Shown here in pieces: positions 26,288 to 34,975 of a stretch of DNA of 64,000 nt (position 1 is its first letter; every line of letters starts with the position of its first letter). The notes under the pieces are model-generated. The model was not told the origin of the DNA, made no database searches, and saw nothing but the letters and a program-made list of their open reading frames with translations. Location: the NCBI RefSeq assembly GCF_037971845.1, contig NZ_CP150227.1:496001-560000 (forward strand), read 5' to 3'. Both the position numbers and the translations under genes were made by a program. Origin of the DNA: Paenibacillus sp. FSL R5-0766. GTDB taxonomy: Bacteria > Bacillota > Bacilli > Paenibacillales > Paenibacillaceae.

Positions 26288-27177
26288 AAATGAAGGCAAA
26301 GACGGTAGATAAAATTGCAACATCCGTTATTGTTGTACTGGCCCTGTTCATTGTTATTCTATTGCTCGGTCTGCTTGGCTTCATCATGTATAGAGGCATT
26401 GGGCATATTAGCTGGAACTTCCTGACAAGCGCACCACAGTTGCTTAAGGGTGGCGGCGGGATTGGTCCACAGCTCTTCAACTCCGTATTCTTGCTTGTCC
26501 TGACCTTGATTGTTACCATTCCACTCGGATGGGGTGGCGGGATTTACATGGCGGAATACGCCAAGCCAGGCAAGATTACCAGCTTCATTCGTCTGGTCGT
26601 TGAAGTATTGTCATCATTCCCGTCCATCGTTATCGGTTTGTTTGGTCTCTTGCTGTTAGTAAATCAATTTGGTCTTGGTTTCTCCCTGATCTCGGGTGCC
26701 TTGGCTCTGGCGATCTTTAACTTGCCACTGATGGTACGGACAACGGAGCAGGCCTTCCGGGCCGTTCCGAAGGAACAGAAGGAAGCAGGTCTGGCGCTTG
26801 GACTGTCCAAGTGGAAGATTATCACTTCGATTCTGTTGCCTGTGGCATTGCCAAGCTTGATTACGGGTACGATCCTGGCATCGGGCCGGATCTTCGGTGA
26901 AGCAGCCGCGCTGATGTTCACCGCAGGTATGAGTAGTCCACCATTGGACTTTACAGATTGGAATCCGACGAGTCCAAGATCACCGCTTAATCCTTTCCGT
27001 CCGGCAGAGACACTAGCTGTCCATATCTGGAAAGTGAATAGTGAAGGTATTGGGCCAGATTCCAAAGAAGTGGCAGCAGGGGCATCCGCCGTGCTTGTCA
27101 TTCTCGTGCTGGCGTTCAATCTAAGTGCACGCTGGATCGGTCGGGTTGTATTCCGCCGCATGACAGCTTCGAAATAA
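26284..27177 (+). CDS. pstA: Phosphate ABC transporter permease PstA
   Basis: Second membrane subunit of the phosphate importer, 297 residues with six helices. It carries VEVLSSFPSIVIGLFGLLL, the EAA loop EAGLALGLSKWKIITSILLPVALPS and FGEAAALMFTAG, all matching PstA. The ATG overlaps the pstC stop by four bases (ATGA), and pstB follows after 12 bases. GAAAGGAG precedes the start inside the end of pstC. Confidence 0.95.
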   Translation: MKMKAKTVDKIATSVIVVLALFIVILLLGLLGFIMYRGIGHISWNFLTSAPQLLKGGGGIGPQLFNSVFLLVLTLIVTIPLGWGGGIYMAEYAKPGKITSFIRLVVEVLSSFPSIVIGLFGLLLLVNQFGLGFSLISGALALAIFNLPLMVRTTEQAFRAVPKEQKEAGLALGLSKWKIITSILLPVALPSLITGTILASGRIFGEAAALMFTAGMSSPPLDFTDWNPTSPRSPLNPFRPAETLAVHIWKVNSEGIGPDSKEVAAGASAVLVILVLAFNLSARWIGRVVFRRMTASK

Positions 27178-27189
27178 GGAGGAACCAAC

Positions 27190-27945
27190 ATGGCCATACC
27201 TTTTGGTACGGAACAGTTAAGCATATATTATGGACATTTTCAGGCGGTCAAGCAGATTAGCCTGACGTTTCCTGAAGCAAGCGTAACGGCTCTTATTGGG
27301 CCGTCTGGTTGCGGTAAATCCACGTTCCTCCGGTCACTCAACCGGATGAATGACGAGATTGCCGGTTCCCGTACAGAGGGACATATCTGGATGGACGGGA
27401 ACGATCTGAATGAGCCTGGAACCGATGTAATCAAGCTTCGCCAGAAGATTGGCATGGTGTGGCAGAAGCCAAATCCTTTTCATAAGTCCATCTACAACAA
27501 TATCGCGTTTGGCCCCCGCTACCGCGGTACGAAGAGTAAGAAGGCACTGGATGAAATTGTGGAAAAAAGCTTGCGCCGTGCTGCGCTCTGGGACGAAGTG
27601 AAAGACAGACTGCATGAGTCAGCTCTGTCTCTCTCTGGCGGACAACAGCAGCGCCTGTGTATCGCTCGCGCTTTGTCTGTTGAACCGCAGATTCTGCTGC
27701 TCGACGAGCCAGCATCTGCCCTTGATCCAGTATCTACGGGTAAAGTTGAAGAGTTGATTACCGAGCTCAAGAAGGAGCTGCGGATTGTTATTGTTACCCA
27801 TAACATGCAGCAGGCGGCACGCATCTCGGATTATACAGCTTATTTCTATCTGGGAAGCATGATTGAGCACGGGGATACAGAGCATATTTTCACGAACCCG
27901 GACAATCGTCTGACGCAAGAATACATTATGGGTCGTTTCGGTTAA
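27190..27945 (+). CDS. pstB: Phosphate ABC transporter ATP-binding protein PstB
   Basis: ATPase that powers phosphate import, 251 residues. Walker A is [10 protein letters not shown] (about 37-46), followed by LRSLNRMND, which is characteristic of PstB. The Q-loop is [15 protein letters not shown], the signature [15 protein letters not shown], Walker [14 protein letters not shown] and the H-loop [25 protein letters not shown] precedes the start, twelve bases after pstA. Last gene of the operon; a terminator follows at 28011. Confidence 0.97.
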   Translation: MAIPFGTEQLSIYYGHFQAVKQISLTFPEASVTALIGPSGCGKSTFLRSLNRMNDEIAGSRTEGHIWMDGNDLNEPGTDVIKLRQKIGMVWQKPNPFHKSIYNNIAFGPRYRGTKSKKALDEIVEKSLRRAALWDEVKDRLHESALSLSGGQQQRLCIARALSVEPQILLLDEPASALDPVSTGKVEELITELKKELRIVIVTHNMQQAARISDYTAYFYLGSMIEHGDTEHIFTNPDNRLTQEYIMGRFG

Positions 27946-28010
27946 TTGGATCATGGAGTGTCACATAGAGCAACAGACAGAGAGATTAAGAGATAAATAG
28001 AGACAAAAGA

Positions 28011-28052
28011 AAGCACAATGCCTGAACGGTTGTTCGGGGGTTGTGCTTTTTT
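28011..28052 (+). terminator. Terminator of the pst operon
   Basis: AAGCACAA (28011-28018) pairs with TTGTGCTT (28041-28048), with an inner CCTGAAC/GTTCGGG helix, followed by TTTT. Confidence 0.85.
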
Positions 28053-28140
28053 AATTCCATTTTGGAAGAATTTGCTGTATGTAAAACAATCATGCTACGA
28101 TATTTAGTGTGAAGAGAACGTTTACATTATTTTGAAGGAG

Positions 28141-29157
28141 ATGTTGATCATCACTACGGATCTGATGTATTACGACCATATGGCAGCTCAGATTATACAG
28201 AACTACACTATTGAGAAACCTGTCGTTTCATATATTCGTCATAATGAGAATCTGACATATCATGTCGTCGATGAAGCAAGCGGGCAGAAGTATCTGCTAC
28301 GTATCCATCAAGCCGCATATGCAAGTATGACAGGCATTCAGCATACGCTTCCTGCGCTGGAGGCAGAGATGAACCTGCTTCATGAGTTAAATGCAACGAC
28401 GGCATTGCGCGTGCAGCATCCGGTACGGAATGTATCGGGAGACTGGGTCACGGTATGGAAAAGTGAAGTGGGTAAAGAAATCTGCTGTACAGTACTGGAG
28501 TGGATTGAGGGAAGGGACATCCAGCAGGGAGAACGCCTGACAACGGAGCAGATCTATGATCTTGGGGCACAACTGCAGATGCTTCATCAATATGGGCGTG
28601 AGCAGAATCAGACAGATCGAACAAAGGTGCGGCCGGCATATGGCAACATCCATGAGAACTTGGTCATGCTAGGGCAGCTAGAGGAAGGCGTCCGACTGGG
28701 GATTTTTACAACGGAAGACTTTGATCTGCTTCGTGAGACGTTTGAGAACATTAATGAACAGTTAGAAACATACCCGCAGCACGCAGGGACATGGGGGATC
28801 ATTCATGGGGATATTACTCGCAACAATCTGCTGATAACGGATCAGGGGATATCCATGATTGATTTTTGTCTACACGGTTATGGTTATTATCTTTTTGATG
28901 CCGGAGGGGCAGCACTTATGTTCAATCGGGAGGAACGTGACATATTCTTATCCGGTTATACCAAACAGATCGCGCCACTGACGGATCGTGATATCCGATT
29001 AATGGAAGGGTTCATGTTGATCTTTACACTGGGTTATTATGCCTTTCAGATGGCGAATGAGTCGAGGCACGAATGGATGAAAGACCGCATGCCGAAGCTG
29101 TGCAGCAAGTATTGCAGACCCTATGTACAGAACGAGAGCATCTTCTATGAGTTATGA
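28141..29157 (+). CDS. Phosphotransferase of the APH/choline-kinase family
   Basis: Small-molecule kinase of about 338 residues. The N-lobe reads ENLTYHVVDEASGQKYLLRIHQ, and the catalytic loop GIIHGDITRNNLLI (H-G-D-x-x-x-x-N) is followed by the metal site SMIDFCLHGYGYYLFDAGGA, the standard aminoglycoside phosphotransferase fold. The order resembles homoserine-kinase-like or CotS-like proteins; the true substrate is unknown. The start is uncertain: GAAGGAG lies directly before ATG 28141, and TTG 28132 or TTG 28144 are alternatives. It is monocistronic. Confidence 0.8.
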   Translation: MLIITTDLMYYDHMAAQIIQNYTIEKPVVSYIRHNENLTYHVVDEASGQKYLLRIHQAAYASMTGIQHTLPALEAEMNLLHELNATTALRVQHPVRNVSGDWVTVWKSEVGKEICCTVLEWIEGRDIQQGERLTTEQIYDLGAQLQMLHQYGREQNQTDRTKVRPAYGNIHENLVMLGQLEEGVRLGIFTTEDFDLLRETFENINEQLETYPQHAGTWGIIHGDITRNNLLITDQGISMIDFCLHGYGYYLFDAGGAALMFNREERDIFLSGYTKQIAPLTDRDIRLMEGFMLIFTLGYYAFQMANESRHEWMKDRMPKLCSKYCRPYVQNESIFYEL

Positions 29158-29211
29158 GGTGTTTCCTTTTCTAGGAGCTATAACTTAGGATTAAGATTGT
29201 GAATATTACCT

Positions 29212-29244
29212 GGGCGTCCTGAACAATCGGGGTGCTCTTTTTGC
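29212..29244 (+). terminator. Weak terminator before the two-component operon
   Basis: GGGCGTCC can pair with GGGGTGCTC through several G-U pairs around a 10-base loop, followed by TTTTTG. Confidence 0.4.
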
Positions 29245-29349
29245 ATGTATTAGATAACGATCGTAATGGACATTTATGAAGAAAGTATAAACTCTGAGGA
29301 GAGTCAACTTTTCTTAGCTACAATATAGTCATGGGAGGATGAAGCAGCG

Positions 29350-30060
29350 ATGAGAGACAGCGAGAATATATTGCTGGTGGAGGATGATCCGGAGATTGCC
29401 CGTATTTTGAGAGATCATCTACGTCATGAGGGTTATGGGGTAACTTGGGCATCAAGCGGTTTGGAGAGCTGGGAAGACTTCAGGGAAGGGACTTATCAAT
29501 TAGTCCTGCTGGATCTGATGCTGCCGGAAATGGATGGGTTCACGGTATGCAAAAACATTAGACTGATCAGCGATGTTCCGCTGCTCATGATGAGTGCTCG
29601 AATCGAGGAAGAGAGCAAAGTCAGGGGGCTTGGGCTGGGAGCTGACGATTATATTACGAAACCCTTCAGTCTAGCGGAACTTACTGCCCGCATTAAATCT
29701 CATCTGAACAGGTACCGCAGATATCAGGGCGTAGAGCCGGATTCGACAGATCGGCAGTATAACGATGGGTTATCGATTGATTATTTGAATCAGCGCGCAC
29801 AGGTTCATGGAGAACATGTGGCACTAACCAACAAGGAATGGGCTTTGCTCATACTGCTTGCTTCTCATCCAGGCCGGGTGTTTACCAAGGCGGAGCTGTA
29901 TGAACATGTCTGGAGTCAGCCAGAGGCGGGGAACTCGAGTACAGTCACAGTTCATGTGAAGAGCCTTCGGGCCAAGCTTGGTGACGAGCCCCATCATCCA
30001 CGCTGGATTCAGACGGTATGGGGCAGTGGTTACCGGTTTGTGGGGGAGCCTGAGGAATGA
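29350..30060 (+). CDS. OmpR-family response regulator
   Basis: Two-component DNA-binding regulator of 236 residues. The receiver domain (about 5-118) has the acidic pair EDD, the phospho-acceptor Asp in LVLLDLMLPEMDGF (about 56) and Lys in DDYITKPFS. A winged helix follows (about 135-232), with ALTNKEWALLILLASHPGRVFTKAELYEHVW and a C-terminal VWGSGYRFVG. The stop overlaps the start of the kinase gene by four bases. GGGAGG precedes the ATG. The target genes are not evident; the lipoprotein downstream may be part of the circuit. Confidence 0.94.
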   Translation: MRDSENILLVEDDPEIARILRDHLRHEGYGVTWASSGLESWEDFREGTYQLVLLDLMLPEMDGFTVCKNIRLISDVPLLMMSARIEEESKVRGLGLGADDYITKPFSLAELTARIKSHLNRYRRYQGVEPDSTDRQYNDGLSIDYLNQRAQVHGEHVALTNKEWALLILLASHPGRVFTKAELYEHVWSQPEAGNSSTVTVHVKSLRAKLGDEPHHPRWIQTVWGSGYRFVGEPEE

Positions 30061-31547
30061 AGTTGAAGTACTGGTTAATGCTTGCCTTCCTCATTGTAAT
30101 GCTGCTGCCTGTCGTCGCTGGGTGGGCGCTGTACTCCCTGTATAACTATTACAATGATCAGCGTGCCGTAACGGAATATGTAGAGTTGTCCGGACAATTG
30201 GCTCCTATTGAACTGGCTTTATCTGACCCGGGACTGTACCAGCTGCACTCGCCTGATGCTTTCGCTGCACTCGCCGAATTGGAGAATGGTCGGGTGAACT
30301 TTGATCTGTATTTACCAACAGGGATTCGGGTGTACACATCAGGGGGGAGTACATGGTCTGCTGGAGCTTACACCGTTGGGGGGGCGGAGCTGTATCGTAA
30401 TTTGTACAACTTACAGATTCGTCATCGTACATTCTCGTTGAAGAAACCCGTATGGGAAAAAGGCGAATTGGTGGGTATTTACGAAATCGTCATGCTGCGT
30501 GGAGATTGGCTGGAAGGCATATCCTTGCGGACTACCTGGGTCATGAGTCTCGCTGCTACTTTCTTTATCCTGTTATACGGAACAGTGCTGTGGCTGCTAT
30601 CCCGAAAGCTCTTTCGGCCGATGAAATATCTCATAGAACGAATGGATGCTTTTGCACGGGGAGAGGCTGCTACGGATGTGGTACCTGTTCGTCATGATGA
30701 AATGGGCATCTTGCTCCAACAGTTTGATGCAATGCAAGACAAGATCAGACATACTCAGGCCGATGTGGAGAGGGAGCAAAAAGAAAAAGAGCTCATGATC
30801 GCCTCGTTATCCCATGATCTGAAAACACCGTTGATGTCCATTAGTGCCTATACGGAAGTACTTAACGGTGATCGTCAACTGAAACGACTTGAAAGGCAGG
30901 AATATCAGGATGTGCTGCTCGGAAATGTGGAGCGGATGAAACAGATGATTAGTGAACTTGAGATGTATACGGCGCTGGGTTCCAGTGAATCGGAGATGGC
31001 CATGGTTAAGGTGGAAGGTGAAGAGTTTTTTGATATGCTGCTTGGGAGCTATGAGGGACTTGCAGAGCGTGGTCAGATTGACGTGAAGATGGATGTCCGC
31101 ACAGATCAACTGTACCGAGTTCATCCCGAACAACTGATGCGCCTGACAGATAATCTGATAAATAATGCACTACGCCACACAAGGACGAACGGTGTAATGG
31201 GACTAGGGGTTATTGCTTCAGATTGGGAGCTTCCTGAATGGATTATTCCTTCGCTTGGAGCTGAATTGGATAACTACAGGGCGGGAGCAACATTGATTAT
31301 AGTACAAAATGAAGGTCCTGCTATTCCTGAGGAACAGCTCATTCGTATCTTCGAACCCTATGTTCAACACCAGAATCAGGAGGAGAAGACGTATGCAGGT
31401 GGTTCGGGATTGGGATTGAGTATAGCCAAACGGGTTGCAATAAAGCACGGAGGGGATATGCGCATGTGGTCATACGAAGGATATGGAACGCTGGCAGCAT
31501 GCCGATTGCCTGAACATGGAGAATGTAAACGCAGAGAGGGTGGATAA
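30057..31547 (+). CDS. Sensor histidine kinase
   Basis: Membrane kinase of 496 residues that partners the regulator upstream. TM1 (about 6-28), an extracellular sensor of about 130 residues with no recognised fold, TM2 (about 163-183), HAMP (LFRPMKYLIERMDAFARGE), then the dimerisation and phospho-His box SLSHDLKTPLMSIS, N-box DNLINNALRHT and G-box GGSGLGLSIAKR. The signal is unknown. The gene overlaps the regulator by ATGA and ends one base before the lipoprotein gene, so the three are one operon. Confidence 0.94.
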   Translation: MKLKYWLMLAFLIVMLLPVVAGWALYSLYNYYNDQRAVTEYVELSGQLAPIELALSDPGLYQLHSPDAFAALAELENGRVNFDLYLPTGIRVYTSGGSTWSAGAYTVGGAELYRNLYNLQIRHRTFSLKKPVWEKGELVGIYEIVMLRGDWLEGISLRTTWVMSLAATFFILLYGTVLWLLSRKLFRPMKYLIERMDAFARGEAATDVVPVRHDEMGILLQQFDAMQDKIRHTQADVEREQKEKELMIASLSHDLKTPLMSISAYTEVLNGDRQLKRLERQEYQDVLLGNVERMKQMISELEMYTALGSSESEMAMVKVEGEEFFDMLLGSYEGLAERGQIDVKMDVRTDQLYRVHPEQLMRLTDNLINNALRHTRTNGVMGLGVIASDWELPEWIIPSLGAELDNYRAGATLIIVQNEGPAIPEEQLIRIFEPYVQHQNQEEKTYAGGSGLGLSIAKRVAIKHGGDMRMWSYEGYGTLAACRLPEHGECKRREGG

Positions 31548-31548
31548 G

Positions 31549-32646
31549 ATGATGAAAAAAGGATGGATGATGCTGGGTACTGCTATGTTGGCAGGCGCCT
31601 TGCTTGGAGGTTGCGCGGAGAAGGATATGCTGGCTATGTCAGGAGATGAGATGATTGAGAAGGTTGTCTCAGCAGAAACAGAACCCGCCTCGTATTATGC
31701 GGAAGGTGTGATGAAGATATGGGCGGATGACAAGCTGACTAACACGATGCAAATTAAGGAATGGGTAGATGGTGAAACCGGACGAAAGCGCACGGAAACA
31801 TCAGAGAATGGCAATGTCAGTTACGCAGTTAATGATGGAAAGAAGATCATCATATATGAAAAAGAAACAGGGGCAGCATATTCCATGGATGCATCATCCG
31901 TGTCACAACAACCTAATCAAACCCAGAAGCAAATATTGCTCGATCAACTAGAGCGGTTACGTACTACGCATGATGTGAATATGATGGGACAGGAGAAACT
32001 TCACGGACAGGACGTCATTCATATTGAATTGACACCAAAAGAAGAAGGCGCATTCTCCATATCTTCAGAGTATTGGGTAGATCCCAAAACGTGGATGATT
32101 GTCAAAGCAAACAGCGCGTATGGGGATGGAAAATCAGAAATGGTCTATGATCCGATTCAGTATGACCCTGAATTCACAAACGATACTTTCGTAATTGACA
32201 TCCCTAAGGAGGTCGATGTGAAGGATTTGAACGATATGATGCAGAATTCCGAAGTGACCCTAGAGGAAGCGGAAAAAGCGTTGGAACAGCCGTTCCTACA
32301 GGACATGAGTGGAGAATTCGAACTATCACGGATCGAAATGTCTACATCGCGCGGTGAGCTGAGCAGAGATGAAGTAACCTTGTATTATGTAAGTAACGAC
32401 AAGGTAGAAGTCAGCCTGACGGTATTCAAGATGCCGGAAGAAAATGTGGACGATACACTAATACCGGATGAAGCCGAGATTAAGGTTCGTAACACCGAGG
32501 GTTCATATATGAAGAGCATTCGGAACATATCATGGAGTGAGAATGGCTTGCGGTACTCCATCATGGGTGAAAACGAAGGATGGACAAAGGCAAAGCTGCA
32601 AGCTTGGGCGGAAGAACTGATGACCCTTCCCAATCCGTCTAGATGA
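31549..32646 (+). CDS. LolA-like lipoprotein
   Basis: Predicted surface lipoprotein of 365 residues. The signal ends at the lipobox LLGGC (about 19-23). The first half resembles the LolA/LppX-type outer-membrane-lipoprotein-sorting fold seen in Bacillota (DEMIEKVVSAETEPASYYAEGVMKI and YWVDPKTWMIVKANSAYGDG). The second half (about 230-360) is a separate domain with no confident family. Translation probably starts at the double ATG 31549/31552 after GAGGGTGG. As the third gene of a two-component operon it may modulate the sensor or report envelope state; this is inference. Confidence 0.75.
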   Translation: MMKKGWMMLGTAMLAGALLGGCAEKDMLAMSGDEMIEKVVSAETEPASYYAEGVMKIWADDKLTNTMQIKEWVDGETGRKRTETSENGNVSYAVNDGKKIIIYEKETGAAYSMDASSVSQQPNQTQKQILLDQLERLRTTHDVNMMGQEKLHGQDVIHIELTPKEEGAFSISSEYWVDPKTWMIVKANSAYGDGKSEMVYDPIQYDPEFTNDTFVIDIPKEVDVKDLNDMMQNSEVTLEEAEKALEQPFLQDMSGEFELSRIEMSTSRGELSRDEVTLYYVSNDKVEVSLTVFKMPEENVDDTLIPDEAEIKVRNTEGSYMKSIRNISWSENGLRYSIMGENEGWTKAKLQAWAEELMTLPNPSR

Positions 32647-32664
32647 GCTAAAGAATAATAATAA

Positions 32665-32697
32665 GGTTGCCGCAGAAACGAAGCGGCAGCTTTTTTG
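32665..32697 (+). terminator. Terminator of the two-component/lipoprotein operon
   Basis: GTTGCCGC (32666-32673) pairs with GCGGCAGC (32683-32690), one G-U pair, followed by TTTTTT. Confidence 0.85.
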
Positions 32698-32825
32698 TAT
32701 ATTCTCCTTTTGATGTGGTGGATATCTGGCAAGAGGGCAACTTCACGTTTACAGTTCAATAAGCATATTTATAGAAGACACAATCTTGATTTGGTGATGC
32801 AGGCAGGAGAAGGGGGCATCGCAGG

Positions 32826-33748
32826 ATGGCTGTTATTTCAACAGGGCCAATAGAAAATAACATTGTTGCGGGAAATGGGCATCCTACCCAGAGAATTACG
32901 GTAAGGCTGGATAATCGGAATACGATTAGTATTTATACAGTTCTTGTTCAAGGATATTATTTGGTAGGTGTACGCACATTATACGTTGAGGAATTGTTTA
33001 ATGTTTTGCCTAACCAGGTTATAACAAAAGACTATTATGCAGGTTTAGATGCATTTGAGTTTATATTTATCACAGGTGATGATACGGAGGATGAAGTTCA
33101 GATTTCCGTATGGAGGAAAAACGAGAACGGTCAACTGGTAACGGCACATCGTTTGGTGTCTGAGGAATTGTTAGGAGCGGACCCCGGTCTAGTCGGGTAA
33201 CGGGTGCGACTGGAGCTACGGGGACAGCAGGGGTTGCGGGAACAACTGGTCCTACAGGGGTTACAGGCGTTACAGGTGCGACAGGCGTAACGGGAACGAC
33301 TGGAATCACTGGTGCAACAGGAGCGACCGGATCGACAGCAGCTTCTGCTCCTGCGGATTCTAGCCTGTTTGCTGACAGTCAGACAACGGCATTGCCTCTT
33401 CCATTGACCGGTGAAACGACCATTCAGACACTTAATGTACCTGTAGTAGCAGGCCAGCGGGTGAAAATAGACAATATTACGCAAGTGGCTGTAGTTGTAA
33501 CAGCAAATTGGAGTGTTGTGTATAATATTAACCTGAGGCGAAACGGAGTGTTGATTAACCAGCTAACGCTTGCCAGATCAGCGAGCCCTGCGGGTACAGT
33601 CAGATTTCTTTCCTCCAACACTTATGTGGATACTGCCCCTGTTACAACGACTAACGCATATACGGTAAGTGTCCAATTTACGACATCTAGCAACGTCACG
33701 AGTGCCTCAGCAGAAGTGAGAAATATTAATGCTATTCGCTTCAGCTAG
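32826..33748 (+). pseudogene. Collagen-like (GXY-repeat) surface protein, frameshifted
   Basis: The N-terminal frame (32826-33200) gives a 124-residue domain (TGPIENNIVAGNGHPTQRI ... VRTLYVEELFNVLP) and stops at TAA after GADPGLVG. From 33203 another frame continues with [19 protein letters not shown], about fifteen G-x-y triplets, and a C-terminal beta-rich domain ending NINAIRFS at 33748. Adding one G to the GGG at 33195-33197 gives GLVGVTGATG and one frame of about 307 residues. So a single-base loss, or a sequencing error, splits the gene. Intact relatives are exosporium or surface filaments. GGAGAAGGGGG precedes the start. Confidence 0.8.
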
Positions 33749-33787
33749 AATAGACATCGAACTTATGATAATTACACGTTACTTTTG

Positions 33788-33816
33788 TTGACATAAATGA
33801 TATTGTACATTACTCT
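33788..33816 (+). promoter_or_regulatory. Possible promoter of the glycine riboswitch transcript
   Basis: A perfect -35 TTGACA (33788-33793) and TACTCT (33811-33816), spacer 17. The -10 matches TATAAT at only four positions, but it is the best pair ahead of the aptamers. Confidence 0.45.
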
Positions 33817-33888
33817 ATGGGTATACTTGATCAAAAATTTAGAAATATACCAATTCGAATCAAATTAAGATAATACAGCGGATGATAA

Positions 33889-34147
33889 CGAGCGGGAGAG
33901 ACCTGGATTAGCCGAGCACAATGGCTAGTGCTCAGGCACCGAAGGAGCAAGCTGCTGCGCACCCGATGCAGTCGTTAATCTCTCAGGTAAATGTACCATC
34001 GTTGGACGCAACTCTGGAGAGTGCGCGAACTGCGCCACCCAAGGGGTATATGATCAGTCAGTCCGGTGACCTTGTCTGTAATTGCAGACAATGCACCTTG
34101 TCGTGAGACACTGCTGATCGTGAAACTCTCAGGTATCGAGGACAGAG
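33889..34147 (+). promoter_or_regulatory. Tandem glycine riboswitch
   Basis: Two glycine aptamers in series. The first has GAGCGGGAGAGACC (33890), CACCGAAGGAGCAA and AATCTCTCAGGTAAA (about 33977-33991). The second has CTGGAGAGTGCGC (about 34013), GCGCCACCCAAGGGGTA and GAAACTCTCAGGTATCGAGGACAGAG (ending about 34147). The CTCTCAGG words and the GGAGAG partners are the conserved glycine-aptamer core. A terminator follows and then sdaAB. A short reading frame at 33921-34106 overlaps the aptamers and is not a gene. Confidence 0.92.
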
Positions 34148-34180
34148 AGAGGGCCTAAGGCCTTCTTCTGTCCTTTTTTG
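34138..34180 (+). terminator. Expression-platform terminator of the glycine riboswitch
   Basis: GGACAGA (34140-34146) pairs with TCTGTCC (34167-34173), with inner GGGCC/GGCCT pairing, followed by TTTTTT. Its 5' arm overlaps the end of the second aptamer, so glycine binding may block it and turn expression on. Confidence 0.85.
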
Positions 34181-34285
34181 ATGTCATCATATCCTAAAAA
34201 AGCAACATTGTGGATGAAACTCTTGGATCAAAATGACGAATACATTTTACAAATATGAATCATGATTAATAATGGAGGGTTACAA

Positions 34286-34975
34286 GTGCGATTTAAAGAT
34301 GTTTTCTCAATTATTGGTCCATCGATGACGGGGCCTTCAAGTTCACATACAGCTGGTGCGGCAAGGTTAGGGAGAATTGCTCGTCAGTGGCTGGGTTGTA
34401 CCCCGGATCGTGCACGGCTGACGTTATACGGTTCATTCGCTGATACGTATCAGGGGCACGGAACAGATCTGGCACTGATCGGCGGTCTGCTGGATTATGT
34501 CACAGACGATCCGCGTATCCCGGATGCAGAGCAATACGCAGAGGAAGCGGGTATGGAGGTTGAGTTTTATACAAGCGGTCTGCCTGCTCCTCATCCTAAT
34601 ACGGTCAAAATTGAGTTGTGGCATGGAGAACGTACCTGCTCCTTAATCGGTGCATCCATTGGTGGTGGCAGTGTATCGGTTCATTTGATGAATGATTTTC
34701 GTGTTCAGATTAGTGGTGAGTTCCCAACACTCGTTCTGCGGCATGCGGATAAAGCGGGCGTACTCGCGTCAGTGACGTCCACGATCAGTTCATCCGGGGT
34801 TAACATCGGGTATATGCAGGTGGACCGGAAAGCCCGTGATGGCGAAGCGCTTACCGCAATGGAAATGGATGGTGTGCCTAATCCTGATATGCTCAAGCGT
34901 CTAAAGGAGCTCGACCATGTGCTGGACATTCGTGTTATCGATTTGAAGAGAGGAGTTGATTCGGATGCGATTTAA
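34286..34975 (+). CDS. sdaAB: L-serine dehydratase, iron-sulfur-dependent, beta subunit
   Basis: Subunit of the enzyme that deaminates L-serine to pyruvate and ammonia in the cytoplasm, 229 residues. FSIIGPSMTGPSSSHTAGAARLG is the beta-subunit signature. A C-terminal ACT-like domain (about 145-225) reads LVLRHADKAGVLASVTSTISSSGVNIGYM. The GTG at 34286 has GGAGGG seven bases ahead and gives MRFKDVFS; the ATG at 34262 has no such site. It overlaps sdaAA. Control is by a tandem glycine riboswitch, linking serine breakdown to glycine level. Confidence 0.95.
   Translation: MRFKDVFSIIGPSMTGPSSSHTAGAARLGRIARQWLGCTPDRARLTLYGSFADTYQGHGTDLALIGGLLDYVTDDPRIPDAEQYAEEAGMEVEFYTSGLPAPHPNTVKIELWHGERTCSLIGASIGGGSVSVHLMNDFRVQISGEFPTLVLRHADKAGVLASVTSTISSSGVNIGYMQVDRKARDGEALTAMEMDGVPNPDMLKRLKELDHVLDIRVIDLKRGVDSDAI

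Noticed and set aside
33921..34106. 61-codon reading frame between the collagen-like gene and sdaAB
   Set aside because: It lies wholly within the tandem glycine riboswitch; the conserved CTCTCAGG and aptamer words explain the sequence, and there is no ribosome binding site.
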